From DATBED01 sp035480695 (GTDB taxonomy: Bacteria > Patescibacteriota > Saccharimonadia > Saccharimonadales > UBA4665), in assembly GCA_035480695.1 (NCBI GenBank), contig DATIHM010000019.1, positions 1-9,086 of the forward strand: 9,086 bases of DNA. Direction: 5' to 3'. Below, one piece after another: positions 1 through 6,798 of this stretch. How positions within the stretch are numbered: position 1 is the stretch's first letter; each line of letters starts with the position of its first letter. A model generated the notes under the pieces. It was not told the DNA's origin and did no database searches. It saw only the letters and a program-made list of their open reading frames with translations. The position numbers were made by a program, and so were the translations under genes.

Positions 1-99
1 CGTGTTTTAATCGCAATGCTTGAAAACCACCAAACAAAAGACGGCAAAATCCAAATACCAACCGCTCTGCAACAATATTATGGAGGTAGCGAACTATGA
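1..99 (+). CDS. serS: Seryl-tRNA synthetase, C-terminal end (partial)
   Basis: The frame from base 1 is open for 32 codons and ends at TGA 97-99; the start lies outside the window. The residues read RVLIAMLENHQTKDGKIQIP followed by a short tail ending YYGGSEL. This matches the end of bacterial seryl-tRNA synthetase: the last active-site strand and helix (R-x-L-x-A-x-LEN-x-Q), the DG-x-I-x-IP turn, and the terminal L-x-x-Y-x-GG-x-E. The enzyme charges tRNA-Ser with serine in the cytoplasm, and this segment belongs to the class II catalytic core. The stop overlaps the hpf start (ATGA, 96-99), so the two genes are probably translationally coupled and co-transcribed. The fragment is too short for the ORF listing length but is strongly supported by its motif. 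Confidence 0.9.
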   Translation, partial: RVLIAMLENHQTKDGKIQIPTALQQYYGGSEL

Positions 100-473
100 T
101 TACCCTGAAGATCAGTGGCAATAATTTTGAACTATCGAAAAAGGTTGTAGATTACGTCAACGACAAGATTGGCGAGCTCGACAAATACCTGCCACGCGGC
201 GCCAGACAGGCTACCGGGCGGGTGATTTTATCAATGGATCCCAGCGGTCGTGAGGACAACCAGTTTGTCTGTGAAACGCATATTGAGGTTCCGGGTAGCC
301 TACTACAGAGCAAAGAGGCAACTATTAATATCTATGCTGCAATTGACATTGTTGAGGCTAAGTTGAGGGCTCAAATAGTTAAGTATAAAGACAAACATTC
401 GCCAAAGGCCAACAGGCGCAAAGTTTGGTTGAATAAGTTGCTAGGCGACGCCTCCTCGACTGAAGAGGCCTAA
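96..473 (+). CDS. hpf: Ribosome hibernation promoting factor, short form
   Basis: A 125-residue protein of the HPF/YfiA (RaiA) family. It starts MITLKISGNNFELSKKVVDYV and continues K-I-x-x-L-x-KYLP, the usual first beta strand and first helix of the S30AE fold, and later carries the second helix (INIYAAIDIVEAKLRAQIVKYKDKH) with its basic C-terminal end. The length fits the short type, which lacks the separate dimerisation domain of long HPF. In the family the protein binds the 30S decoding region and silences or dimerises ribosomes in slow growth. ATG 96 is chosen because GGAGGT lies at 82-87, eight bases upstream, and the start overlaps the serS stop. Placement just before secA is a common bacterial arrangement (for example in Firmicutes). 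Confidence 0.93.
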   Translation: MITLKISGNNFELSKKVVDYVNDKIGELDKYLPRGARQATGRVILSMDPSGREDNQFVCETHIEVPGSLLQSKEATINIYAAIDIVEAKLRAQIVKYKDKHSPKANRRKVWLNKLLGDASSTEEA

Positions 474-502
474 GCTGTTAAGATAGGCGTTCGAAAGGCA
501 AT

Positions 503-3127
503 ATGAGTTTATTATCCAAAATTCTGGGTGATCCTAACGTGCGTGAAGTCAAGCGTGTTCAGCCTTTGGTTGATCGCATTAACGCCCTGAGTGACAAGAT
601 GCACAAGCTTAGCGACGCTGAGCTTAGCGCCTTGACCACTAAATTTAAGGAACGGCTAGAGGCGGGCGAAAGTCTGGATGACCTACTGCCCGAGGCTTAC
701 GCTGCCGTGCGCGAGGCATCGGACCGTGTCTTGGGTATGCGGCATTTTGATGTCCAACTGGTTGGTGGCATTATCTTGCATGAAGGTAAGATCGCTGAGA
801 TGCGTACTGGTGAGGGTAAGACCTTGGTGGCCACGCTGCCGCTGTATTTGAATGCTTTAACGGGCAAAGGCGTGCATTTGGTAACCGCCAACGATTATTT
901 GGCTAAAATTGGCACCGGCTGGAATGCGCCACTGTACCACAAACTGGGGCTGGTGACTGGTGTGATCGTGCATGAACAAGGTTTGATTTATGATCCGGAG
1001 TACACCGACGAAGAGCATGAGGATGAGCGGTTGCGGCATTTAAAGCCAGTATCGCGGGCCGAGGCATACGCGGCTGACATTACTTACGGTACTAATAATG
1101 AATTTGGCTTTGATTATCTGCGCGATAACATGGTCGATGATGTTTCTAAGATGGTGCAACGTGATTTAAACTACGCCATCGTCGACGAGGTTGACTCGAT
1201 TTTGGTCGATGAAGCCCGTACGCCGCTGATCATTTCGGCGCCGGCCGAGGACAGCACCGACAAATACTACCAATTTGCTCGCATCGCCGCCCAGCTTAAG
1301 CCGGAAGAGCACTACACGGTTGATGAAAAAATGAAGGCTGTGACCATGACCGACGACGGCATTAGCGCCGTCGAGCGAGCTTTGGGTGTCGATAACGTCT
1401 ACGAGGCTGGCCGGATTGAGGATGTCCATCATATCGAGCAGGCGTTAAAGGCCGAAGCCTTGTTTAAGAACGATCGTGACTATGTCAGTCGCGAAGGCGA
1501 AATAATTATTGTCGATGAATTTACCGGGCGGTTGATGCATGGCCGACGTTATAGCGAAGGTTTGCACCAGGCGATTGAGGCCAAGGAAGGTGTGGAGATT
1601 CGCCAAGAATCGCTGACGCTGGCAACTATTACTTTCCAGAACTATTTTAGGCTGTATAACAAGCTGGCCGGTATGACTGGTACGGCAGCGACTGAGGCCG
1701 AGGAGTTTAGTAAGATTTATAACCTGGAAGTAACGACCATCCCGACCCACCGGCCGATGGTGCGCAAAGACTTAAGTGATCAAATTTATAAGACTGAGGC
1801 AGGCAAGTTTCGGGCAGTGGCGGCCGACGTTAAAGAAAAGCATGACCGAGGCCAGCCAGTGCTATTGGGTACGGTGTCGATTGAGAAAAACGAGCTACTG
1901 AGTCAGGTGCTAGAGGAAGCTGGCGTACCGCATCAGGTATTGAATGCCAAAAACAACGAGCGCGAGGCCGGCATAGTGGCTGGCGCTGGACACAAAGGCG
2001 CCGTGACGCTAGCGACCAACATTGCCGGGCGTGGTACAGACATCGTACTAGGTGATGGGGTAGCTGATCTGGGCGGCTTGCACGTCATCGGTACGGAGCG
2101 CCACGAATCACGCCGCATTGATAACCAGCTGCGTGGCCGGTCAGGGCGGCAAGGCGACCCGGGTAGTAGCCAGTTTTATGTTTCACTGGAAGACGATTTG
2201 ATGCGTATTTTTGGCGGTGAACGGATTGCTGGGCTGATGGACAGCCTGGGGTTGGACGAAGATACACCGATCCAAAATAGTATTGTGAACCGCTCAATCG
2301 AAAGCGCCCAAAAGAAGGTTGAAGGTCACAACTTTGACATTCGCAAGCAGTTAGTGGAATACGACGATGTCATGAACAAGCACCGCGAAGTGGTGTACGC
2401 CAGACGGCGTAAAGCCTTGGAAAACCAGAACCTACGCCCGGAAATTACTGAAATGATCGTAGCCGAGCTAGCTGCCATTGTGACTGCTCACACCGACGCC
2501 AAGACCGGCGTTATCGACCATGAAGCTATCTATGAGGCAGCCGTCGGCATCTTGCCGCTGGATAGCGACTCCAAGAAAAAGCTGGCCAATACTCATCCCA
2601 AAGACATCCTGCCGTTATTGAACGAGCAGGCCGAGGCGGTTTATGACGCTAGAGTTAAGGAATTTGGCGAAGACAATATGCGGATTATCGAACGCCTGAC
2701 ATACCTTCGTACGCTGGATAATCTGTGGATTGAGCATTTAGAGGCAATGGAGGGGTTGCGCGAGGGCATTGGCCTGAGGGCGATTGGCCAGCGCGACCCG
2801 TTAGTCGAGTACAAGCACGAGGGCTATCGGTTATTTAAAAGCCTTATTAGCGTAATGGAAGCCGAGATCGCTTCCACCGTCTTTAAAGTTTCGATTGTTC
2901 ACGAACACCAAGCGCCGGTCGAAACGGCTTTGACCAAGGCCGCACGTGAAGCTAGTACAAATGCGCCGCTGGATGAGCCGGCAAACAAGCGTGGACCGGC
3001 GCCAAAAAAAACCGAAAAAGCCGTAGTTAACGGTAAAAAAGTTGGTCGTAACGATTTGTGTCCCTGCGGCAGTGGCCTGAAGTACAAAAAGTGTGGCATG
3101 ATCAACTCACCAAAGCATCGGGGCTAA
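503..3127 (+). CDS. secA: Preprotein translocase ATPase SecA
   Basis: An 874-residue SecA, the motor that drives unfolded preproteins through SecYEG. Visible motifs are Walker A MRTGEGKT (100-107), the GTNNEFGFDYLRDN box (196-209), DEVD (228-231) with the following LVDEARTPLIIS, IVDEFTGR (336-343), GMTGTA (390-395), ATNIAGRGTDIVLG (504-517) and the helicase motif with QLRGRSGRQGDPGSS (542-556). A helical scaffold follows, then a basic linker and a C-terminal SEC-C zinc finger (about 847-866). Two features are clade-like: the segment after VTANDYLA reads KIGTGW rather than the usual RRDAEW-type sequence, and an acidic insert (about 160-182) precedes the GTNNE box. In the finger the Cys ligands are C853, C855 and C864, but the fourth position is G865, so zinc binding may be altered. 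The SD is a modest AAGG at 495-498. The gap after hpf is 29 bases. Confidence 0.98.
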   Translation: MSLLSKILGDPNVREVKRVQPLVDRINALSDKMHKLSDAELSALTTKFKERLEAGESLDDLLPEAYAAVREASDRVLGMRHFDVQLVGGIILHEGKIAEMRTGEGKTLVATLPLYLNALTGKGVHLVTANDYLAKIGTGWNAPLYHKLGLVTGVIVHEQGLIYDPEYTDEEHEDERLRHLKPVSRAEAYAADITYGTNNEFGFDYLRDNMVDDVSKMVQRDLNYAIVDEVDSILVDEARTPLIISAPAEDSTDKYYQFARIAAQLKPEEHYTVDEKMKAVTMTDDGISAVERALGVDNVYEAGRIEDVHHIEQALKAEALFKNDRDYVSREGEIIIVDEFTGRLMHGRRYSEGLHQAIEAKEGVEIRQESLTLATITFQNYFRLYNKLAGMTGTAATEAEEFSKIYNLEVTTIPTHRPMVRKDLSDQIYKTEAGKFRAVAADVKEKHDRGQPVLLGTVSIEKNELLSQVLEEAGVPHQVLNAKNNEREAGIVAGAGHKGAVTLATNIAGRGTDIVLGDGVADLGGLHVIGTERHESRRIDNQLRGRSGRQGDPGSSQFYVSLEDDLMRIFGGERIAGLMDSLGLDEDTPIQNSIVNRSIESAQKKVEGHNFDIRKQLVEYDDVMNKHREVVYARRRKALENQNLRPEITEMIVAELAAIVTAHTDAKTGVIDHEAIYEAAVGILPLDSDSKKKLANTHPKDILPLLNEQAEAVYDARVKEFGEDNMRIIERLTYLRTLDNLWIEHLEAMEGLREGIGLRAIGQRDPLVEYKHEGYRLFKSLISVMEAEIASTVFKVSIVHEHQAPVETALTKAAREASTNAPLDEPANKRGPAPKKTEKAVVNGKKVGRNDLCPCGSGLKYKKCGMINSPKHRG

Positions 3128-3130
3128 CAG

Positions 3131-4405
3131 ATGAAAGTGGCAGTAGTTGGCTACGGCGTCGAAGGTACCTCGGCAGTTAAGTATTGGCAGGCGGCTGGCT
3201 ATGAGGTAACAGTTTGCGATCAAAACCCGGCTCTGCAGCTGTCGGCCGGCGTTGGCAGTCAGCTGGGCGATAACTATCTGGGCGGCCTGGATCAATTTGA
3301 CATAGTAGTGCGAACCCAAAGCATTAGACCCGATAGGCTAGTGGGCGCGCGTCAGATAACGTCGACTACCAAAGAGTTTTTTGCTCGCTGTCCGGCCGTG
3401 ATAATTGGCGTTACCGGCAGCAAGGGCAAGGGAACGACGGCGACACTTATTGCTAAGTTGCTAGAAGCCGGCGGTCACAAGGTTTGGCTGGCCGGTAATA
3501 TTGGCAAATCGCCGCTCGATTTTTTGGGCGATGTGCAGCGCGACGACTTAGTGGTTTTGGAGCTGTCGAGTTTTCAGTTAATGGATTTAGACCAAAGCCC
3601 ACAGATAGCGGTTTGTCTGATGATCGTACCCGAGCATATGAATTGGCACCCCAGCATGGAAGAATATCTGGCGGCCAAAAGTAATATCTTTAAGCATCAG
3701 GCCGAAGATGATCTGGCTATCTACAACAAGACCAACCCCTACAGCACCCAACTAGGCGAACAGTCACTAGGGCATCACCGGCCATATTTGGACCCAGAAG
3801 GTGCGTATGTGAAAGAAGATTATATCTGGTACAGGGATCAACAGATTATGCCAGTTAGCCAAATCGGGCTGATTGGGCCGCATAATCAGCAGAACATTTG
3901 CGCGGCCGTAACTGCAATTTGGGATTTGGTGCCCGTCCGTGAAGCTATAATGAAGACTATTCGTGATTTTAATGGCTTGGAGCATCGGATTGAGCCGGTC
4001 CGCGAGGTTGGCGGTGTGCGTTACTATGACGATTCTTTTTCGACCACGCCGGAAACCGCCATTGCGGCAATACGCTCATTCCAGGAGCCCAAGGTATTAA
4101 TCCTCGGCGGCTCGAGCAAAGACTCTAACTACGACGAAATGGCTGAAGTGATTGCTGGTGCCAATATAGCTAAGGCGATTTTAATCGGGGCAACAGCGCC
4201 GGCTATTCAAGCAGCTCTGGATCAAAAGGGCTTTAAGAATTATCTGGCTGGGCCAACCCAAATGACTGAAATCGTTAAAATGGCCCACGATAATGCCCCG
4301 GCTGGTGGCGTTGTGCTACTCAGCCCGGGCTGTGCTAGCTACGACATGTTCAAGAATTACAAAGATCGCGGCGAGCAGTTTAAGGCGGCAGTTAACGCAC
4401 TCTAA
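3131..4405 (+). CDS. murD: UDP-N-acetylmuramoylalanine--D-glutamate ligase
   Basis: A 424-residue Mur ligase that adds D-Glu to UDP-MurNAc-L-Ala in the cytoplasmic stage of peptidoglycan synthesis. The N-terminal Rossmann-like domain starts MKVAVVGYGVEG. The central ATPase domain has the P-loop GVTGSKGKGTT (93-103), AGNIGKSP (121-128), ELSSFQL (144-150, a MurD hallmark), the EHMNWH histidine (168-173) and K183 in EYLAAKSNIF, in the place of the carbamylated lysine. The C-terminal domain shows GGSSKDSNYDEM and SPGCASYDMFKNYKDRGEQF, both typical of MurD rather than MurC, E or F. The SPGI-type loop of domain 1 is degenerate (VRTQSIRPD). It starts 3 bases after the secA stop with only a GGGG-like SD near 3120. 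Having its own MurD implies the cell builds peptidoglycan, which fits most Saccharibacteria. Confidence 0.96.
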   Translation: MKVAVVGYGVEGTSAVKYWQAAGYEVTVCDQNPALQLSAGVGSQLGDNYLGGLDQFDIVVRTQSIRPDRLVGARQITSTTKEFFARCPAVIIGVTGSKGKGTTATLIAKLLEAGGHKVWLAGNIGKSPLDFLGDVQRDDLVVLELSSFQLMDLDQSPQIAVCLMIVPEHMNWHPSMEEYLAAKSNIFKHQAEDDLAIYNKTNPYSTQLGEQSLGHHRPYLDPEGAYVKEDYIWYRDQQIMPVSQIGLIGPHNQQNICAAVTAIWDLVPVREAIMKTIRDFNGLEHRIEPVREVGGVRYYDDSFSTTPETAIAAIRSFQEPKVLILGGSSKDSNYDEMAEVIAGANIAKAILIGATAPAIQAALDQKGFKNYLAGPTQMTEIVKMAHDNAPAGGVVLLSPGCASYDMFKNYKDRGEQFKAAVNAL

Positions 4406-4414
4406 GGGGGCTAG

Positions 4415-5698
4415 GTGAAACACACAGTTAAAGAATACAAGCTAGCTAATGGCGCCAAGGGGCTGGTAGTAAATGTGCCAGGCACTTCGGTTGTAGCTAT
4501 CAGCATGGCTTTCAGGGCGGGCTACGTTTTTGGTGATGCCAAAAAATACGAGGTACCGCACGTCATGGAACACCTCATGGGTTCTGGCACGGCCAAATAT
4601 CCGACAGCGCTACAGTTTAAGGTTGAAGTCGAAAAAAATGGTGCCTATCGTAATGCCTCAACTAGCCCGTATCTTAATACGTATGACTATGAGTGCGCTG
4701 ATTTTGAAGCTGAGCGTATTATTGATCTGTTGGGTGAGCAGGTTAGCAAGCCATTATTCCCGCCAGCATCCTTTGCCACCGAAGTCAGCAACGTTAACGA
4801 AGAGCTAAGCCGTAACACTAGCAATTATGACCGCCTGACGAGCGTTAGTTTGGCTAAAGCAATGCTGCCAAGTATTGTGTTGGATGACGAAACCAGGATA
4901 TCGCAACTTTCTAAAATTAAGCTGGAAGATGTCAGGGAACACTACACTAATACACACCGTTCTAATAATTCTTTCTTCATTATAAGTGGCGATTTTACCG
5001 ATAATGGCAGCTCAATTGTTGACAGGCTAGGCAAGGCTATTGCCGGCCTGCCAAGAGGCCAACGCCTGGAGTTTGCCCAAACCCCGGCAACGCCAGCTGG
5101 TAGGGTGGTGTTGGAGAAGCGACCGATTAAGCAGCTGTACTACTGTCTGCAAGGCTATGTTGGCGAGCTAAGTGAGCGAGAGCGCATGGCTGGGCGGTTG
5201 CTGAGTACTATCTACACCGGCGGTTATCGGTCGTGGATTCAAGGAGAGGCCAGAGAGCGGGGGTTGGCCTACCACACGGCGACGTCTTTTGGCCGAGCGC
5301 CTGGTTTTTGCAACCTAACCTATCGCAGTTATGTAACGCCGGAGAACGCCCAAGCGCTTTACGAGCTGTTCGTGCGTAGCCACAAGAGAGCGGCCGACGG
5401 TGCATTTGACGAAAAAGAGCTAGAGGAGACTAAAGATTTACTAATTGGTCGAACAACTCGTTCGCACCAAACTGCCGGGGATATGCTTGGTTGGTATGCC
5501 GGCAACTACGTTTTTGACGAAGAGATACTGGACTTTCAAAAGTATTTGGACGAGATTCGCAGTATCAAGCCTGATGAAGTTGTAGCATTAGCTAATAAGT
5601 TGGGTGAAGAGGGGACGTGGGGCTTAAGCTTGGTTGGTGATATTACCAAAACTGAAGCAAATAAGCTGCAAGAAACTCTATCTGATATCTGGTCATAA
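4415..5698 (+). CDS. M16 family (pitrilysin-type) zinc metallopeptidase
   Basis: A 427-residue inverzincin. The N-terminal M16 domain holds HVMEH (residues 49-53), the inverted HxxEH zinc motif, and E130 in VNEELSRN, giving exactly 76 residues between H53 and the third ligand as in the family; NASTSPYLNTYDYE (80-93) is the usual edge strand. The second domain contains R280-E-R-G-L-A-Y286, the RxxxGLxY-type pair that completes the active site in trans. All catalytic residues are present, so an active protease is expected, similar in size to bacterial processing-peptidase-like M16B proteins. There is no signal peptide, so it is probably cytoplasmic. The start is GTG at 4415, four bases after GGGGG (4406-4410), which overlaps the murD stop region. 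It is the last gene of the housekeeping operon, and no canonical terminator follows. The substrate is unknown. Confidence 0.93.
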   Translation: MKHTVKEYKLANGAKGLVVNVPGTSVVAISMAFRAGYVFGDAKKYEVPHVMEHLMGSGTAKYPTALQFKVEVEKNGAYRNASTSPYLNTYDYECADFEAERIIDLLGEQVSKPLFPPASFATEVSNVNEELSRNTSNYDRLTSVSLAKAMLPSIVLDDETRISQLSKIKLEDVREHYTNTHRSNNSFFIISGDFTDNGSSIVDRLGKAIAGLPRGQRLEFAQTPATPAGRVVLEKRPIKQLYYCLQGYVGELSERERMAGRLLSTIYTGGYRSWIQGEARERGLAYHTATSFGRAPGFCNLTYRSYVTPENAQALYELFVRSHKRAADGAFDEKELEETKDLLIGRTTRSHQTAGDMLGWYAGNYVFDEEILDFQKYLDEIRSIKPDEVVALANKLGEEGTWGLSLVGDITKTEANKLQETLSDIWS

Positions 5699-5740
5699 AT
5701 CACAAATAACAGGTTAAAATAGTAGTTGGTGATTTAGCGC

Positions 5741-5762
5741 TTATGCTAGTCATATTGCATAA
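5741..5762. repeat. Inverted repeat just upstream of the promoter
   Basis: TTATGC (5741-5746) and GCATAA (5757-5762) form a perfect 6-base inverted repeat with a 10-base gap, ending six bases before the -35 hexamer at 5769. Position and symmetry would suit a regulator site. It could equally be a weak 3' hairpin of the upstream operon, but no T-run follows it. The rest of 5699-5768 is AT-rich and I see nothing else in it. Confidence 0.35.
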
Positions 5763-5768
5763 AAAGCA

Positions 5769-5797
5769 TTGACAGGATAAGCATTTTGTGATATGTT
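5769..5797 (+). promoter_or_regulatory. Sigma70-type promoter with extended -10
   Basis: TTGACA (5769-5774, full -35 consensus) is followed by a 17-base spacer and TATGTT (5792-5797), with TG at 5789-5790 giving an extended -10. Transcription would start near 5803-5805. It lies in an AT-rich gap after the M16 gene and points towards the three-gene block, so that block probably has its own promoter separate from the housekeeping operon. It is the best promoter-like sequence I found in the window. Confidence 0.75.
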
Positions 5798-5803
5798 AGT
5801 ACA

Positions 5804-6120
5804 TTAAGTTCCGTATGGGCGGACTGTCGTGAGGTGTAGCAGTCGGAAAACCGGCTACAAACTGCGACCGTCCGCGTATGCGGCGGCCTTTGACAGTTGG
5901 ATAGTCATAGATCGTTAAACGATCTAATGTGAATGTGAATTTTGTTATGGCACTCTGCCTACCTTTGTTGGTAGGACTCTGTCGGTTAATACCTGCCGCC
6001 CAGGTATTGCCGGCAGGTTCCTACCCGCTGGGTGGGCGGAGTCTCCCGCTGTTGGGAGCCGGTGCCGCAAGGCACGAGAGGAGTAAAACCCGAACGAGCC
6101 TGCGGCTAAGGCTTTCAACA
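5804..6120 (+). ncRNA. Long structured leader RNA or unassigned ncRNA
   Basis: Between the promoter and the first SD lie about 320 bases dense in inverted repeats. Found by eye: 5819-5829 with 5865-5875 (10 of 11 pairs), enclosing AGTCGG (5841-5846)/CCGGCT (5851-5856) with an AAAA loop; 5868-5875 with 5880-5886; 5909-5925 (perfect palindrome); CCTACC 5958-5963/GGTAGG 5970-5975; AATACCTG 5988-5995/CAGGTATT 6001-6008; ACCTGCCG 5991-5998/CGGCAGGT 6011-6018; 6020-6026/6030-6036; CTCCC 6043-6047/GGGAG 6054-6058; GTGCC 6062-6066/GGCAC 6071-6075 with a GCAA tetraloop. Several cannot form together, which suggests a switch. The region ends close to the SD at 6124. I match it to no known riboswitch, tRNA, tmRNA, SRP, 6S or RNase P RNA. 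The 3' end is a guess. Confidence 0.5.
5909..5925. repeat. Perfect 17-base palindrome, operator-like
   Basis: AGATCGTT (5909-5916), A5917 and AACGATCT (5918-5925) form an 8+1+8 perfect dyad. As DNA it looks like a dimeric regulator site, although it lies about 105 bases downstream of the inferred start site. As RNA it would be a hairpin with 6-7 pairs. It is followed directly by a tandem AATGTG pair (5926-5937). Confidence 0.45.
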
Positions 6121-6123
6121 ATC

Positions 6124-6132
6124 AAGGAGGTG
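6124..6132 (+). promoter_or_regulatory. Strong Shine-Dalgarno deciding the first accessory gene's start
   Basis: AAGGAGGTG precedes GTG 6142 by nine bases. The reading frame is open back to 5929, but no SD is found before the upstream in-frame GTG 5929 or ATG 5947. The 5929-6120 stretch is also packed with hairpins, so GTG 6142 is preferred. The in-frame GTG at 6130 lies inside the SD itself. Confidence 0.8.
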
Positions 6133-6141
6133 AAGTACCGC

Positions 6142-6798
6142 GTGCCCGTTTCCTTTAAGGAGTGGTTGACTGGTCTGATTCCGGAGCGAAAGCGACCGGA
6201 GAAGATCAAAGTCGAGCGCACCCGTGAGGACGACGATGATTTGCTCATCTACAAGCCGGTTTTCGGTGGCAGACGAGCGATCGGAGTCCGAACCATGGCC
6301 AGGCGCAAGGCTTACAGGCGACCTGTCGCACCGTTGTTCTCCAATAAGATGGAGGACGAGGGTCGGCAGCTGTTGCTTGCTGAGCTGGCTCCGCCGAACT
6401 ACGACTGGGAGTTTCCGTGCAAGTTTTGCTCTTCCGGCACGCTCTTCAAGAGCGAATACGCCTGGAGGTCTTACTTGGGCGAGAAGCTCGAACAGTTGGT
6501 GTTGCACCCTGTTGCTGACCTGAGTAAGGTCAAGTGGCGTCGGGTGTGCCGCCACTGTCGCAAATTCTTGCGACAGTGGTATGACCCTTGCCGCAAGGCT
6601 AGGGGAGAACTGCGCGTACGGCATCAACTCGAGAACCTCTCGAGCGCCCTGAAGACCACCGAGCTGAACAGCTTCGTGGTCGAGTGGGCAGACCGCTACA
6701 AAGAGCTTCGCAAGGAACTGAAGAAGGGCGGCGCCTCTGACGACGCCCTGAAGAAGTTTCGAGAAATCGTCAGCCAAACACTCAAGGAGGTGGGCTAG
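6142..6798 (+). CDS. Hypothetical basic protein with two CxxC pairs
   Basis: I do not recognise this 218-residue protein. It begins MPVSFKEWLTGLIPERKRPEKI, continues through an acidic run (EDDDD, 29-33) and an Arg-rich stretch (about 44-60), then has CKFC (C93, C96) and CRHC (C136, C139) with C150 a little further on, and ends in a Lys/Glu-rich helix (about 160-217) with coiled-coil character. Two CxxC pairs about 40 residues apart are compatible with one zinc site. The overall basic character and lack of a signal peptide or membrane segment suggest a cytoplasmic nucleic-acid- or RNA-binding protein, but that is inference. It starts at GTG 6142 behind a strong SD. Its TAG overlaps the next gene's GTG by one base (TAGTG, 6796-6800), so the two are coupled. 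Composition differs from the housekeeping genes. Confidence 0.75.
   Translation: MPVSFKEWLTGLIPERKRPEKIKVERTREDDDDLLIYKPVFGGRRAIGVRTMARRKAYRRPVAPLFSNKMEDEGRQLLLAELAPPNYDWEFPCKFCSSGTLFKSEYAWRSYLGEKLEQLVLHPVADLSKVKWRRVCRHCRKFLRQWYDPCRKARGELRVRHQLENLSSALKTTELNSFVVEWADRYKELRKELKKGGASDDALKKFREIVSQTLKEVG

Noticed and set aside
450..469. Stem GCCTC/GAGGC at the end of hpf as a terminator before secA.
   Set aside because: Short with an internal mismatch, overlaps coding sequence, and no T-run follows.
5815..5832. Five-codon mini-ORF (MGGLS, then TGA) just after the inferred transcription start, a possible leader peptide.
   Set aside because: No SD, too short to judge, and inside the first stem of the leader.
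5811..5886. tRNA or other known stable RNA in the first leader domain.
   Set aside because: No T-arm GGTTCRA signature, no anticodon arm geometry, and no match by eye to tmRNA, SRP, 6S or RNase P landmarks.
5890..5928. Second TTGACA at 5890-5895 as another promoter.
   Set aside because: No acceptable -10 at 16-18 bases downstream. TCTAAT (5923-5928) is 27 bases away.
5929..6141. In-frame N-terminal extension of the CxxC protein from GTG 5929 or ATG 5947, with a signal-like hydrophobic start.
   Set aside because: No SD precedes either codon, the stretch is full of perfect stems, and a strong SD sits just before GTG 6142. The frame is simply open in GC-rich sequence.
6115..6777. A 220-codon open frame on the minus strand.
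   Set aside because: It mirrors the + strand CxxC gene, which has a strong SD and is coupled to the next gene. The antisense product has no recognisable features.
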